Source: Actinomyces lilanjuaniae (GTDB taxonomy: Bacteria > Actinomycetota > Actinomycetes > Actinomycetales > Actinomycetaceae). Taken from it: 64,000 bases of DNA. Positions 21,013 through 30,668 of this stretch are shown one piece after another. The position numbers were made by a program, and so were the translations under genes. The DNA lies in contig NZ_CP032514.1 of the NCBI RefSeq assembly GCF_003606385.1, positions 1 through 64,000 of the forward strand. Reading direction: 5' to 3'. Numbering within the stretch: position 1 is the stretch's first letter; each line of letters opens with the position of its first letter. Below the pieces are notes generated by a model, which made no database searches, had not been told where the DNA came from, and saw nothing but the letters and a program-made list of their open reading frames with translations.

Positions 21013-22502
21013 TGGTCCACCACCGCGTCAATCACTGTGGCGGCAATAGGGCCGGCCAGGGAGCCACCCGTAGCGGTGGAGTCGGTGTCGGCACCGCCGT
21101 CCAGCACAACGGCAACTGCCACGTCGGGGTTGTCGATGTCCGTCCCGGCGAAGCCGACGAACCACGTCGTCGGGCCGCCCTCGTCCGCTCCGGTCTCGGC
21201 GGTGCCGGTCTTGCCAGCCACTGTCACGCCCGCTACCTGCGCAGTCCGGCCGGTACCCTCGGCAACAGTCTGCTGCATCAGCTGCGACAGGGAGGCGGCT
21301 GTGTCCTCGTCGATCGGGGTACGAGCCACGGACGGAGAGGCCGTGTCCACGACGTTGAGGTCGGCGTCCAGTGTGCGCGAGACCAGGTAAGGGGACATCT
21401 GGGTACCCCCGTTGGCCACGGTAGCCGCGACCATCGCCATCATCATCGGCGTTGCCCGTACCGACGCTTGGCCGATCCCAGCCATGGCCGTCTGGGCCTC
21501 GGAGGTGTTTGCGGGGTAGGTCGAGGGCGTGACCGTCAGGGGGATTGCCATGTCGCTGTCGAAGCCCCAGGCGCTGGCCTCCTCCGCCAGCTCCTCCTCT
21601 CCGACGTCGATGGCCAGCTGCGCGAAGGGAGTGTTGCAGGACTCCATAAAGGCATAGGCAAAGCTGACTGAGCCGTTGCCGCAGGACTCCCCCGCGTAGT
21701 TGCTCAGTGAGTGGCTGGTCCCTGGCAGGGTGATCGTGTCCGGGGCGCTGACCTCGGAGTCGGTGCTGACCGTTCCCAGGCGTAGGGCTGCAGCGGTGGT
21801 GAGGATCTTGAAGGTAGAACCCGGCGGGTACAGGTCGCCACCGATGGCACGGTTGGTCAGGGGCTTGGCGGGGTCCTCGTTGAGGGCTTCGAGAGAGGCC
21901 TGGGCCGCGCTGCCGTCGTGGGTGGCGAGCGTGCTGGGGTCGAAGGAGGGGGTGGAGACCATGGCCAGGACCGCGCCCGTTGAGGGGTCCAGGGCGACGA
22001 CAGCGCCCTGGCGTCCCGCCAGGGCATCGTAGGCCGCCTGCTGCGCCTGGGGGTCGATCGTCAGCTCCAGGGCGCCTCCGCGCTGGGCACCCCCGGTGAC
22101 GAGTGACCTGACACGAGAGGAGAACAGTGAGGGGTCGTCCCCGTTGAGCACTGAGTTGCCGGCACGCTCCATGGCGGTCATAGAGGCGAAGGAGGTGGCG
22201 AAGTACCCGGTGATCGGCGCGTACAGCTCGCCCCCCGGGTAGGTGCGCTGGAAGGTGTAGGCGTCGTCCGACTCCACGGTGTCGGCCACGGCGGTGTCAC
22301 CGACGAAGATAGGTCCTCTGTCGGTGCCGAACTGCGCGTAGACCGTGCGTGAGTTCCGCGAGTCGGTCACAAGCGTTCCGTAGGGGGAGGCCGACTCCCA
22401 CAGAGCGGGGCGCGCCAGTCCCTGCACGCTGGTCAGTGACGCGGACAGGGCAAGGAACATCACCAGGACCAGGATGGTGACCTGACGGATCTGACGGTTC
22501 AT
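21009..22502 (-). CDS. pbpA: Penicillin-binding protein 2 / PbpA transpeptidase
   Basis: A class B penicillin-binding protein that crosslinks peptidoglycan and is the probable partner of the RodA glycosyltransferase encoded just upstream. The 497-residue product has one N-terminal membrane segment (about 9-27) and a dimerisation region. The transpeptidase domain has STFK at 229-232 (Ser229 nucleophile), SCN at 288-290 and KTG at 431-433. The length and motif spacing match actinobacterial PbpA. Four-base overlaps on both sides indicate translational coupling. Confidence 0.95.
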   Translation of the reverse strand: MNRQIRQVTILVLVMFLALSASLTSVQGLARPALWESASPYGTLVTDSRNSRTVYAQFGTDRGPIFVGDTAVADTVESDDAYTFQRTYPGGELYAPITGYFATSFASMTAMERAGNSVLNGDDPSLFSSRVRSLVTGGAQRGGALELTIDPQAQQAAYDALAGRQGAVVALDPSTGAVLAMVSTPSFDPSTLATHDGSAAQASLEALNEDPAKPLTNRAIGGDLYPPGSTFKILTTAAALRLGTVSTDSEVSAPDTITLPGTSHSLSNYAGESCGNGSVSFAYAFMESCNTPFAQLAIDVGEEELAEEASAWGFDSDMAIPLTVTPSTYPANTSEAQTAMAGIGQASVRATPMMMAMVAATVANGGTQMSPYLVSRTLDADLNVVDTASPSVARTPIDEDTAASLSQLMQQTVAEGTGRTAQVAGVTVAGKTGTAETGADEGGPTTWFVGFAGTDIDNPDVAVAVVLDGGADTDSTATGGSLAGPIAATVIDAVVDQ

Positions 22503-24220
22503 GTGCTCTCCTGCCCCTCTGCTCCTGTGCTACCAGGAGGTGCCTGCTGGATCCCTCGAACCGGGGTCGGTGGCAGCGTCGCCTGGTGTGCGGGTGGACC
22601 CTGGTAGGGGCCGGGCCACTGAGGTTCCTCGTGCGCACCCGCAGTCGTGATTGTGGTCGTCTCCGCGTCGCTGCCCAGGAATCCGGGGACGTCCACGGTG
22701 CCACCGTACCCGTCGGGGGCCAAGGGGGTTGCCTGCGGGTCCGGGACGGCGTCATCGTCCATGGTGCCGTCGTCGCGGGCGTGCAGGACCTGACTGCGCA
22801 GCGAGCTCGGCAGTTCGGCGGTATCGATGATCTGAGGTGCCTGGGTGGAGGGGCGGCGGGCGGCGTCGGACAACCTCACCAGCAGCGCCAGGATGATCCA
22901 GTTAGAGATGAGGGAGGAGCCACCGTAGGCCAGGAAGGGCGTGGTCAGACCGGTGAGCGGGATGAGCCGGGTGACTCCGCCAACCACCACGAAGACCTGC
23001 AGGCCGATAGTGAAGGACAGTCCGGTGGCCAGCAGCTTGCCAAAGCCGTCCCGCAGGGCCATGGCGGTGTGCAGCCCTCGCTGGACCAGGATGAGGTACA
23101 GCAGGATAATCGCCAGGGACCCGGTCAGGCCCAGTTCCTCACCCAGAGAGGCAATGATGAAGTCAGAGTTGGCGAAGGTGACCAGGCTGGGATAGCCCTC
23201 ACCCCAGCCTGAGCCCACCAGCCCCCCTGAGGCCATGCCGAACAGGGCGGTCACCAGCTGCCAGGAGCCGCCGATACCGTTGTACACCTCGGGGTCCATA
23301 GCGTTGAGCCAGCCGTTGATACGCTGCTGGACGTGGCTGAGGTGGGTCGCGGCGAACCAGGCGGCGGGCAGGAACAGCAGCCCGCCGATGAGCAGCCAGG
23401 AGGGGCGGTCTGTAGCCACGTAGAGAACCACGACGAACAGGCCGAACAGCAGCACCGAGGAGCCCAGGTCACGCTGGAGTACCAGGACGACGATACTCAC
23501 GCCCCACACCACCAGCAGCGGTCCCAGGTGACGGGCACGTGGCAGGTTCATCCACAGCACACGGCGTCCTGCCAGTGCCAGGTTGTCGCGGTTAGCCACG
23601 AGGAAGGAGGCGAAGAAGACGGCCAGCAGTACCTTCGACAGCTCTGCCGGCTGGAAGGACATGGGACCGATGATGATCCAGATGCGGGCGCCATTGACCG
23701 TCCGGCCGATGAGGGGCAGGAAGGGGAGCACGAGAAACACGAGTCCCAGCCACATGGCCCAGCGGTCCCACCGCCGCAGGTGCCGGTGGTCACGGACCAC
23801 CAGGACTGCGCAGAAGCAGAGGACGCCCAGGACGGTCCAGATCAGCTGCCTGTTGCCGACGTAGTACTCCGGCTGGTCGTTGCTGAGGTAGGCCTGGTCC
23901 AGCCGCTGGATCATGGCCAGACCGATGCCGTTGAGGGCGACTGCCGTGGGCAGGATGACAGGGTCAGCCCAGGGGGCGGTGCGACGGACCCACAGGTGGA
24001 CGACCAGGGCGATAACGGCCAGGGCGACGCCGAGCTGGAGGGTCTGTGCCGGGGAGGCGCCGGTGCGGTTGAGGGCGGTCAGGACAAAGCCTCCCAGACC
24101 GATGACCAGGGCGATGCCAAGCAGTGCTGCCTCCGTCCAGCGGCCTGACCGCCGTGGGGAGCCGGCAGGGTGGATCGTGGCCACGCCCGGAGGGGTGCTG
24201 GGAGCAGGGGCGGCGCTCAT
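22499..24220 (-). CDS. rodA: FtsW/RodA/SpoVE-type peptidoglycan glycosyltransferase
   Basis: A SEDS-family lipid II polymerase. The 573-residue product has about 10-12 membrane segments. Typical SEDS sequences include the FQPAELSK motif near the middle, GSGWGEGYPSLV, FIIASLGEELG and, near the end, GVTRLIPLTGLTTPFLAYGGSS. A long Pro/Thr-rich cytoplasmic tail follows. The open frame extends further upstream inside pstP, but the ATG at 24220 has AGGAGAGCTGAG upstream and follows the pstP stop directly. RodA rather than FtsW is assigned because it is paired with PbpA in this operon. Confidence 0.93.
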   Translation of the reverse strand: MSAAPAPSTPPGVATIHPAGSPRRSGRWTEAALLGIALVIGLGGFVLTALNRTGASPAQTLQLGVALAVIALVVHLWVRRTAPWADPVILPTAVALNGIGLAMIQRLDQAYLSNDQPEYYVGNRQLIWTVLGVLCFCAVLVVRDHRHLRRWDRWAMWLGLVFLVLPFLPLIGRTVNGARIWIIIGPMSFQPAELSKVLLAVFFASFLVANRDNLALAGRRVLWMNLPRARHLGPLLVVWGVSIVVLVLQRDLGSSVLLFGLFVVVLYVATDRPSWLLIGGLLFLPAAWFAATHLSHVQQRINGWLNAMDPEVYNGIGGSWQLVTALFGMASGGLVGSGWGEGYPSLVTFANSDFIIASLGEELGLTGSLAIILLYLILVQRGLHTAMALRDGFGKLLATGLSFTIGLQVFVVVGGVTRLIPLTGLTTPFLAYGGSSLISNWIILALLVRLSDAARRPSTQAPQIIDTAELPSSLRSQVLHARDDGTMDDDAVPDPQATPLAPDGYGGTVDVPGFLGSDAETTTITTAGAHEEPQWPGPYQGPPAHQATLPPTPVRGIQQAPPGSTGAEGQEST

Positions 24221-24221
24221 C

Positions 24222-25733
24222 TCAGCTCTCCTGGGTGGGGGTCGGGGAGCTGCTGGGAGAGGGAGGCCGGGATGTCGCTGACGGGGTCGTGGAGCCTGGT
24301 GCCGTCGGCGTGGCGCTGCTGGTGGCCTCGGTCTCAGGGCTGGTCCTGGCGTGGCTGGACACCGTGACCTCGACATAGCGGCGTGCTGAGGCCAGGGAGT
24401 CGCGGTACACCGTGTCGTCCAGCAGGTCCCGCATGCGCTCATCGAGGTCTTCGACGGCTGGCTCGGAGTAGGTCTCTACCACGTGGCTGAGCTCTAGCGG
24501 ACCCACGGACTGGGGGATCCCCCGGTAGATAGCCACCTGGTCGTCCAGGGTGGAGACGTAGTAGTGGGCCTGGGTCCACCGGTAGAACAGGAAGCCTGCT
24601 CCCAGGACAGCGGCCAGCAGGACCAGGGAGCCGACAAAGGTCCTGCGGCGGCTGTGACGTCGTGCCGCACGCTGGGCGTCAGCCTCGGCTGCGACCGCGT
24701 CCCAGACCTCTTCGGCATCCCCGTCCTCGTGATCCACGGCAGCACCACCGGTAGTGCCGTTGTCGGTCTCCAGCGTGGCCATGAGCGCGGCAGCCTTGGC
24801 TGCCGGTGTTGAGGGGCCGCTGCGGGAGAGCTCCTGGGAGGAGTCGGCGTGGTCCAGCTCGTCGTTGCGCCCGGTCTGCTCCCTGACATCGCTGGCGGTA
24901 GCGCCTGTCCGGTTCGAGGAACGGGCAGCGGCGGCGGCGCGCTCCTGAGCGAGGCGCTCGGTGGCGGCGCTGCCGACGACCTGGGGGTCGCTCTGCGGGT
25001 CGGGCTCATTCCTGACGACGTCGAACACCACTGCGGTCACGTTGTCTGGCCCGCCCGCCCGCAGGGCCAGGTCGATGAGCTGGTCGGCGGCCTGGCCCGG
25101 GTCAGTGACCGAGGCCAGCACCTCCCCGATGGTCTCCGCGCTGACCGGGCCTGACAGCCCGTCGGAGCACAGGAGCCAGCGGTCACCCGGTACCGCCTCG
25201 CGGATCGACTCGTCGAGCTGGACGTCGCCCTCGGCATCCCCCAGGACGCGAAGCAGGACCGAGCGCTGCGGGTGCTGCCGGGCCTGGTCGCGTGTCAGCC
25301 GCCCGGTCTCCACCAGGTACTCCACGAAGGTGTGGTCCGTAGTGACCTGTGTCAGGGTCCCGTCACGCAGCATGTAGGCCCGCGAGTCCCCCACGTGGAT
25401 CATGGCCAGCTTGTTGCCAGAGCGCATGACGCCGATGCACGTGGTCCCCAGCCCGGCCAGGTCCGGGTCCTGCGCGGACAGGGAGACGAGCTCCGCGTGG
25501 GCGGCGTGAACGGCGTCGCGCATGAGGCCGAGGAGCTCTCCGGCCTGGTGGGAGTCCGCGTCCAGGGGCATCAGGTGCTCGACGGCCACGGCTGAGGCGA
25601 TGTCGCCGCCGGCGGGGCCGCCCATGCCGTCGCACAGCACGCACAGGTGCGGCCCGGCGTAGCCGGCGTCCTGGTTGGACTGGCGCACGAGGCCGACGTC
25701 GGACCTGGCGGCAAAGCGCAGGGAGATGGTCAT
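24222..25733 (-). CDS. pstP: PP2C-type protein phosphatase PstP
   Basis: This metal-dependent Ser/Thr phosphatase reverses PknA/PknB phosphorylation. The 503-residue product has a PP2C catalytic domain (about 1-240) with metal-ligand motifs NQD at 20-22 and CDGMGG at 34-39, GTTCIGVM, VGDSRAYML and GGPDNVTAVVF. An acidic linker, one membrane segment after a basic RRHSRRR patch (about 365-385) and an extracellular Ser/Thr/Pro-rich tail follow. It overlaps fhaB by four bases. Confidence 0.95.
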   Translation of the reverse strand: MTISLRFAARSDVGLVRQSNQDAGYAGPHLCVLCDGMGGPAGGDIASAVAVEHLMPLDADSHQAGELLGLMRDAVHAAHAELVSLSAQDPDLAGLGTTCIGVMRSGNKLAMIHVGDSRAYMLRDGTLTQVTTDHTFVEYLVETGRLTRDQARQHPQRSVLLRVLGDAEGDVQLDESIREAVPGDRWLLCSDGLSGPVSAETIGEVLASVTDPGQAADQLIDLALRAGGPDNVTAVVFDVVRNEPDPQSDPQVVGSAATERLAQERAAAAARSSNRTGATASDVREQTGRNDELDHADSSQELSRSGPSTPAAKAAALMATLETDNGTTGGAAVDHEDGDAEEVWDAVAAEADAQRAARRHSRRRTFVGSLVLLAAVLGAGFLFYRWTQAHYYVSTLDDQVAIYRGIPQSVGPLELSHVVETYSEPAVEDLDERMRDLLDDTVYRDSLASARRYVEVTVSSHARTSPETEATSSATPTAPGSTTPSATSRPPSPSSSPTPTQES

Positions 25734-26200
25734 GAGCGCAGCTCCAACGTCGTCTGCCCGATGCGGACCGGGGTGTTCACAGGCAGTTCGACGGCTCCGT
25801 GCACGGGTGCCCCGTTCATGGTGGTCCCGTTGGTCGAGCCGAGGTCCTCAAGCCACCAGGAGCCTTCCTTGGGAAAGACGCGAGCGTGCCGGGAGGAGGC
25901 GTAGGAGTCGTCCAGGACCAGCGTGCACGAGGGTGAGCGGCCGATGATGATCGAGGTGGGGCTCAGGGGGACGGTAGAACCGGCGAGCGGTCCCTCGGTG
26001 ATGAGGAGTCGGGAGGGGCTGCGTCGTCTGCTGCGGGAGGGGGAGGGCTCTGAGGTGTGGGAGGAGCGTCGCCGGGACGAGGAGGAGGTGCCCGGTGTCT
26101 CGGTGACGTCCCGGCGCAGGGCGCGCACGATGAGGAACAGGAACGCCCACAGCAGGGCCAGGTAGCCCAGCCGAAGGATGGTGAAGACGAGCTCGTTCAC
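25730..26200 (-). CDS. fhaB: FHA domain protein FhaB (FipA-like)
   Basis: A phosphothreonine-binding adaptor, known in mycobacteria to link Ser/Thr kinases to FtsZ and FtsQ. The 156-residue product has an N-terminal membrane segment (about 7-27), a Ser/Arg-rich linker and a C-terminal FHA fold. The phosphopeptide-binding motifs are GRSPSCTL, SSRHARV and GSTNGT. It overlaps fhaA and pstP by four bases each. Confidence 0.93.
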   Translation of the reverse strand: MNELVFTILRLGYLALLWAFLFLIVRALRRDVTETPGTSSSSRRRSSHTSEPSPSRSRRRSPSRLLITEGPLAGSTVPLSPTSIIIGRSPSCTLVLDDSYASSRHARVFPKEGSWWLEDLGSTNGTTMNGAPVHGAVELPVNTPVRIGQTTLELRS

Positions 26201-26904
26201 CCGTTGGCCCCGGCTGACTGGGTGCCGTCCCAGAACATGATCTGGGTGCGGCCGATGGTCAGGGTGTTGCCGTCCACCAAGGTGACGGCGTCCACGCGCT
26301 GCCCCTCGACGAAGGTACCGTTGGTCGAGCCCATGTCCGTGGCGATCGTGTTGCCCTGTGTCAGCCGGATCTCCAGGTGCCGACGGGAGACCCCCGAGTC
26401 GTCGACGATGATGTCGGCCTCGCTGCCGCGGCCGATGATGGTGACGGGGCCGGTGAGCAGGTAGCGCTGACCGTTGATGTCCACGATGGGGTGGGACGGC
26501 GAGGCCGCTGCGGCTGCGGCCGGGGCCGCAGCGCCACGGCGTGTGGAGGACTCGATCTCCACGGCGGGGGCGTTGGGAGCGTCGTTGGCCACGAAGGTGA
26601 CCTCGACCGGGCCGACGAAAGAGTAGCCTTGCTCTGCGGCGTGCGTGGTAGCGACCTCCTCCATCTGCCGGACCATCTCGTCCTGGCCCCAGGCGGTGAT
26701 GCGCTCGATGCTGGCGGGTGCCAGGTGGATGCGGAAGATGTTGGGTACCACAGAGCGGTCGCGCGCGAAGGACGCGGCCCGCTTGTCCATGGTCTCCCGC
26801 AGCTTCGAGGCGATCTCAATGGGCTCGACGTCGTCCGAGAAGCGTGACATGGCGCGGTTCGCGACGTTCTCGACGCCTTTCTCGAACTTGTCCAGGAAAC
26901 CCAT
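26197..26904 (-). CDS. fhaA: FhaA: DUF3662 and FHA domain protein
   Basis: FhaA binds phosphorylated MviN/MurJ in mycobacteria and damps peptidoglycan synthesis. The 235-residue product begins MGFLDKFEKGVENVANRAMS, the start of the DUF3662 domain (about 1-115). An Ala-rich linker leads to a C-terminal FHA domain (GRGSEADI, SRRHLEI, GSTNGT). The frame is open upstream, but the ATG at 26904 is preceded by GGGGAGGT and matches the family. It is the first gene of the seven-gene minus-strand operon; the promoter should lie in 26905-27150. Confidence 0.94.
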   Translation of the reverse strand: MGFLDKFEKGVENVANRAMSRFSDDVEPIEIASKLRETMDKRAASFARDRSVVPNIFRIHLAPASIERITAWGQDEMVRQMEEVATTHAAEQGYSFVGPVEVTFVANDAPNAPAVEIESSTRRGAAAPAAAAAASPSHPIVDINGQRYLLTGPVTIIGRGSEADIIVDDSGVSRRHLEIRLTQGNTIATDMGSTNGTFVEGQRVDAVTLVDGNTLTIGRTQIMFWDGTQSAGANG

Positions 26905-27155
26905 GGACGTTACCTCCCCAGAGTAGTGTGCGACGGCCCCGTGGGGCCGGGAGACGGAACTGCCCCGTCTCCCTGGGCCTGCGGCAGGCCGGTGCCCTGA
27001 CTCAGCCTTGGCCCATCGTAACCGTAGTGACCCCTGACAGGGAAGACGGGACAGGAGTGGTGTCACAACAAATTGTCGTGAGCGGTCTCACGGCTCGTCC
27101 ACGAAGTCCTGATTGGACGAAGACGGGCCGGGGCAGCTATTCTCGTACCCGCTTC

Positions 27156-27237
27156 GCGCGAGTGGCGGAATTGGTAGACGCGCACGGTTCAGGTCCGTGT
27201 GATCTTACGATCATGGGGTTCGAGTCCCCCCCGCGCA
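27156..27237 (+). tRNA. tRNA-Leu (anticodon CAG), slightly irregular
   Basis: A class II tRNA with D arm, anticodon stem CACGG/CCGTG, loop TTCAGGT (CAG), and a long variable arm TGATC-TTAC-GATCA. The 82-base span is one base short. The T arm reads TGGGG-TTCGAGT-CCCCCCC, so either the T stem has only four pairs or the acceptor stem is shortened, and the best acceptor pairing contains an A-C mismatch. A missing base in the G or C run would explain this. Confidence 0.9.
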
Positions 27238-27246
27238 CGGTATAGG

Positions 27247-27271
27247 CCCAGGTTGTACTGACCTGGGTTTT
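27247..27271 (+). terminator. Rho-independent terminator after tRNA-Leu
   Basis: A seven-base perfect stem (CCCAGGT at 27247-27253 and ACCTGGG at 27261-27267), a seven-base loop and TTTT directly after it, ten bases beyond the tRNA. Confidence 0.75.
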
Positions 27272-27645
27272 GTGCGTCTCGGGGTCCAGGCCACGAGTGC
27301 CTCCAGGGGCCGATCAGCCTTGGTGGCAGCATCTGCGACGTACTCGGAGATGACGTCCCTGGAGATCCTGACTGACTGCATCCTGACTGACTGCGGCCTC
27401 GGTGGCTACCACCCTGAGGGCCGCCATGGCCGGGACCGCCCTGATATGACAAAGACCACCAAAGGATCGCCGGGAGCCTGCGGGCACCGAGGGTCCCGGC
27501 CACACAGGCCGCTGGCTCGCGCGTACGTGGGGCCGACGCCGAGCCTGCTCCGGCCGGTCGCGGCACACCCTGCCACTGTGGCGAGGACTTCTGCAGCAGC
27601 CCTGGGCTGCCGGGGGTGCCCAGGGCTGTCTGGAGCCGTCCAGAT
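27272..27645. other. Gene-free spacer before ybdD
   Basis: About 370 bases with overlapping chance frames only. A short tandem duplication (TCCTGACTGACTGC, twice) lies near 27367-27394. No promoter, RNA or protein family is recognised. Confidence 0.5.
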
Positions 27646-27837
27646 CTAGCAGCAGCCGGTGGAGACCTTCTCCTCCGCAGCCTGCGCACGGGCACGCCAG
27701 AACTCGTGCTCCCCCATCGGTGCGCAGTCCGGGTGCTCGTGACAGTGTCGCTGAAGGTAGCGCTCGTAGGCGGACTCTCCCGTCATGTCCCGCCACAGGC
27801 GGCGGGCACGGGACAGGACCTCATGCAGACGCGGCAC
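27646..27837 (-). CDS. YbdD/YjiX family protein
   Basis: A 63-residue protein of the family encoded directly after cstA-type transporters. Conserved features are visible: WRDMTGESAYERYLQRHCHEHPDCAP, then FWRARAQAAEEK, and a final Cys pair. Members are needed for CstA/BtsT-type transport in Escherichia coli. The start is GTG 27837, 12 bases after the cstA stop, so the two genes form one transcript. Confidence 0.88.
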   Translation of the reverse strand: MPRLHEVLSRARRLWRDMTGESAYERYLQRHCHEHPDCAPMGEHEFWRARAQAAEEKVSTGCC

Positions 27838-27849
27838 AGTAGTCCCGCC

Positions 27850-30235
27850 TTACCGGCTGCCACTGGGGGCCGAGGGCTGGGCGGAGTCGGCCGCACGTCT
27901 GGCGACGAGCCCGGGGTCCCCGACCTGCTCGTACTCCTGGGCCACTTTCCTGGCCAGTGGTGAGGCCACCATGGTGTCAGGCGCGTAGAAGGCCGACTCC
28001 TGGTAGGGGTCCTCTGACGTCGTGGTGTCACCGGTTCGCAGTACCCTGACTACCCGGACGAGGGCGCAGACTATGGTGAAGGCCACCATGAGGACGAAGA
28101 CGACCGACAGGGTGCCCTGGATAAAGGTGTTGCGCACGATGGCCTCCTGCTCAGCGACCGCTTCCGGGTCGGTGAGGGTGGGCAGAAGCTCTCGGGCGTC
28201 ACGCCACTGCTGCCAGTAGCCGACCCGGGGGTCAGTGGAGAAGATCTTCTGCCAGGAGGCGGTGAAGGTGACCGCGGTGTCGAAGACCAGTGGCACCAGG
28301 GGTATCCACACCCACCTGACGTAGCCCTTGCGGACCACGATGACAGTGGCTACCAGCAGGGCCACGGCGGCGATCAGCTGGTTGGCGATCCCGAAGAGCG
28401 GGTAGAGGGTCTGGATCCCGCCGCGCGGATCGGTCACCCCCATGAGCAGCAGTGAGCCCCAGGCGGCTACGACGACCGCCGTCGACCCCCATGCCCCTAG
28501 CCGCCAGGAGGGATCCTTGAAGCGCGGGAACACGTTACCCAGGGCGTCGGAGAGCTGGAAGCGGGCCACGCGGGTCACCGCGTCCACAGCGGAGAGGATG
28601 AACAGGGCTTCGAACATAATGGCGAAGTGGTACCAGAAGCCCATCATGGTACGTCCTCCTCCGATCTGGTGGAGGATGTGGGCCATACCCACGCTCAGGG
28701 TGGGTGCCCCGCCGGTGCGTGAGACCACCGAGGGCTCCCCCATGTCGGCGGCGACCTGCTCCAGCGCCTCGGTCCCGGTGTAGGTGGCAGGGTTGCCGTC
28801 CTCGTCCCAGGAGTCCCAGGTGGGCGTGAGGGAGTCCCCCGGGCATCGGTCACGTCAAGGTTGGACACGGCGGTGCTGGCTACCTCTTCGCGAGACTGGG
28901 CCGTGGCGACGACCTCCTCCCCCGCCAGCGCGTCCAGCGACGCCTCAGAGGTGTTCATGGAGAAGTAGACGCCCGGGCTCAGCGACACCGCCGCGGCCAG
29001 GGCCATGACCGCCACGAAGGATTCCATGAGCATGCCCGCGTAGCCGATCATGCGGGTCTGGCTCTCCTTCTCGATCATCTTGGGGCTGGTCCCGGAGGAG
29101 ACCATGGAGTGCATACCCGACAGCGCCCCGCAGGCGATGGTGATGAACAGGAAGGGGAAGAGTGTGCCTGCGAACACGGGTCCCTCCGTGTTGGAGGCAA
29201 ACTCGGAGACCGCAGCGACCTCGACACGTGGACGGACGATGATGATACCCACAGCCAGGACCAGGATGGTTCCGACCTTCATGAAGGTGGACAGGTAGTC
29301 CCTGGGTGTCAGTAGCACCCACACAGGCAGCACGGCCGCCAGAAAGCCGTAGACGATCATCGCCCACACCAGGGTGGTGGGAGACAGGTGGAGGTGCTCA
29401 CCCAGGGAGGACTCGGCGACCCAGCGCCCCCCGATGATGACGGCAATGAGCACGACGAACCCAGCTACCGACACCTGGGTGATCCTTCCGGGGGCCACGT
29501 AGCGCAGCCACAGCCCCATCCCCACGGCGATGGGGATGGTGCACCCCACGGAGAACACCCCCACGGGGACTCCGCCAGGGCGTTGACGCAGACCATGGCC
29601 AGGACTGCCAGGACGATCATGAGCATGACGAAGACGACGACGGTAGCCACGGCGCCACCTACGCGCCCGATCTCGTCGGTGGCCATCTGGCCGAGAGACC
29701 TCCCGCCCCGGCGCATGGAGAAGAACAGGACCAGCATGTCCTGGACGGCCCCGGCGACCAGCACCCCGACGATGATCCACAGGGTGCCTGGCAGGTAGCC
29801 CATCTGGGCAGCCAGGACCGGTCCCACCAGCGGCCCTGCCCCGGCGATGGCGGCAAAGTGGTGGCCGTAGAGGACGACGCGGTGGGTGGGGTCGAAGTCC
29901 CGGCCGTTGTTGATGCGCTCGGCGGGGGTGGCGTTGGTGTCGTCGGGGCGCATGATCCTGCGCTGGATGTAGAGGGCGTAGAAGCGGTACCCGATGGCGT
30001 AGGTGCACACTGCCGTAACGACGAACCAGATGGTGTTGACGCTCTCCCCGCGGATCACGGCCAGCATCCACCAGCCCAGGACGCCCAGGGCCGTGATGAC
30101 GGCCCACAGGGCGATCCTGGTGGGGGTCCATCGGTTGTCCGGAAGCGTCCCGACGGGGACGCCGTCCTTGTTGCGGAGGATGCGCCGCTCCTCCTCGGGC
30201 GTGTAGGTGGGTCGTGCAGGGGCCTGCTGGGACAT
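27850..30235 (-). pseudogene. cstA: CstA-type carbon starvation/peptide transporter, frameshifted twice
   Basis: CstA proteins take up peptides or pyruvate during carbon limitation. The reading moves through three frames. The N-terminal part (from ATG 30235) holds the family segments ERINNGRDFDPTH and GHHFAAIAGAGPLVGP. A middle part begins around GVFSVGCTIPIAVGMG, and a C-terminal part contains SRTGGAPTLSVGMAHI and GFWYHFAIMFEALFILSAVD. Both shifts sit in a five-base C run (29558-29562 and 28836-28840) and are repaired by one added base each, giving a 795-residue protein of normal length. All membrane regions are otherwise conserved, so sequencing error is more likely than gene loss. Confidence 0.85.
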
Positions 30236-30668
30236 GGGTCACTCCTCGACGGTGAGGGTGGTGGGGTGCGGGCGGGTGTGTCAGGAACGGGAACAGGAGC
30301 GGACCGTCTGGTGGTCCGTCAGGTTCGGCTGACCCAGGAGGGTCGGCTCCTCTAGGGTATCCCTGTACCTGGCCTCGGGGAAGAGGGCGTCATGGTACCC
30401 ACGGTGGCACCACGGCTGCGGAAGACAAGTCAAGGGCAGAGAGTAAGGGCCGAGAGAAGGGACAGGAGGAGAAGGCGCCGCAGAGGTCCTATACTGCTGC
30501 TGCTCGCCGTGTTCCCAGCTCTTTGCCCGGCGGTACCTGGCATCACGCCCCAGCAGGTCTGGGTGTGCTTCGATGGCGTACCCCCATGCACCACAGACCC
30601 GGGTGCGTCCGGGACCTGTTCCGCGGGGTGGGCACGGGGTAGTGACGGACCAGCGGAAGGGGTGCGTC
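30236..30668. other. Divergent spacer upstream of cstA
   Basis: About 430 bases between the divergent cstA and the membrane-protein gene. It should hold both promoters, but no convincing -35/-10 pair is picked out by eye. The open frames here are Arg/Pro-rich chance frames. Confidence 0.45.

Noticed and set aside
27850..30235. Genuine decay of cstA
   Set aside because: Both breaks are single missing bases in C runs, all conserved regions remain and the partner ybdD is intact.
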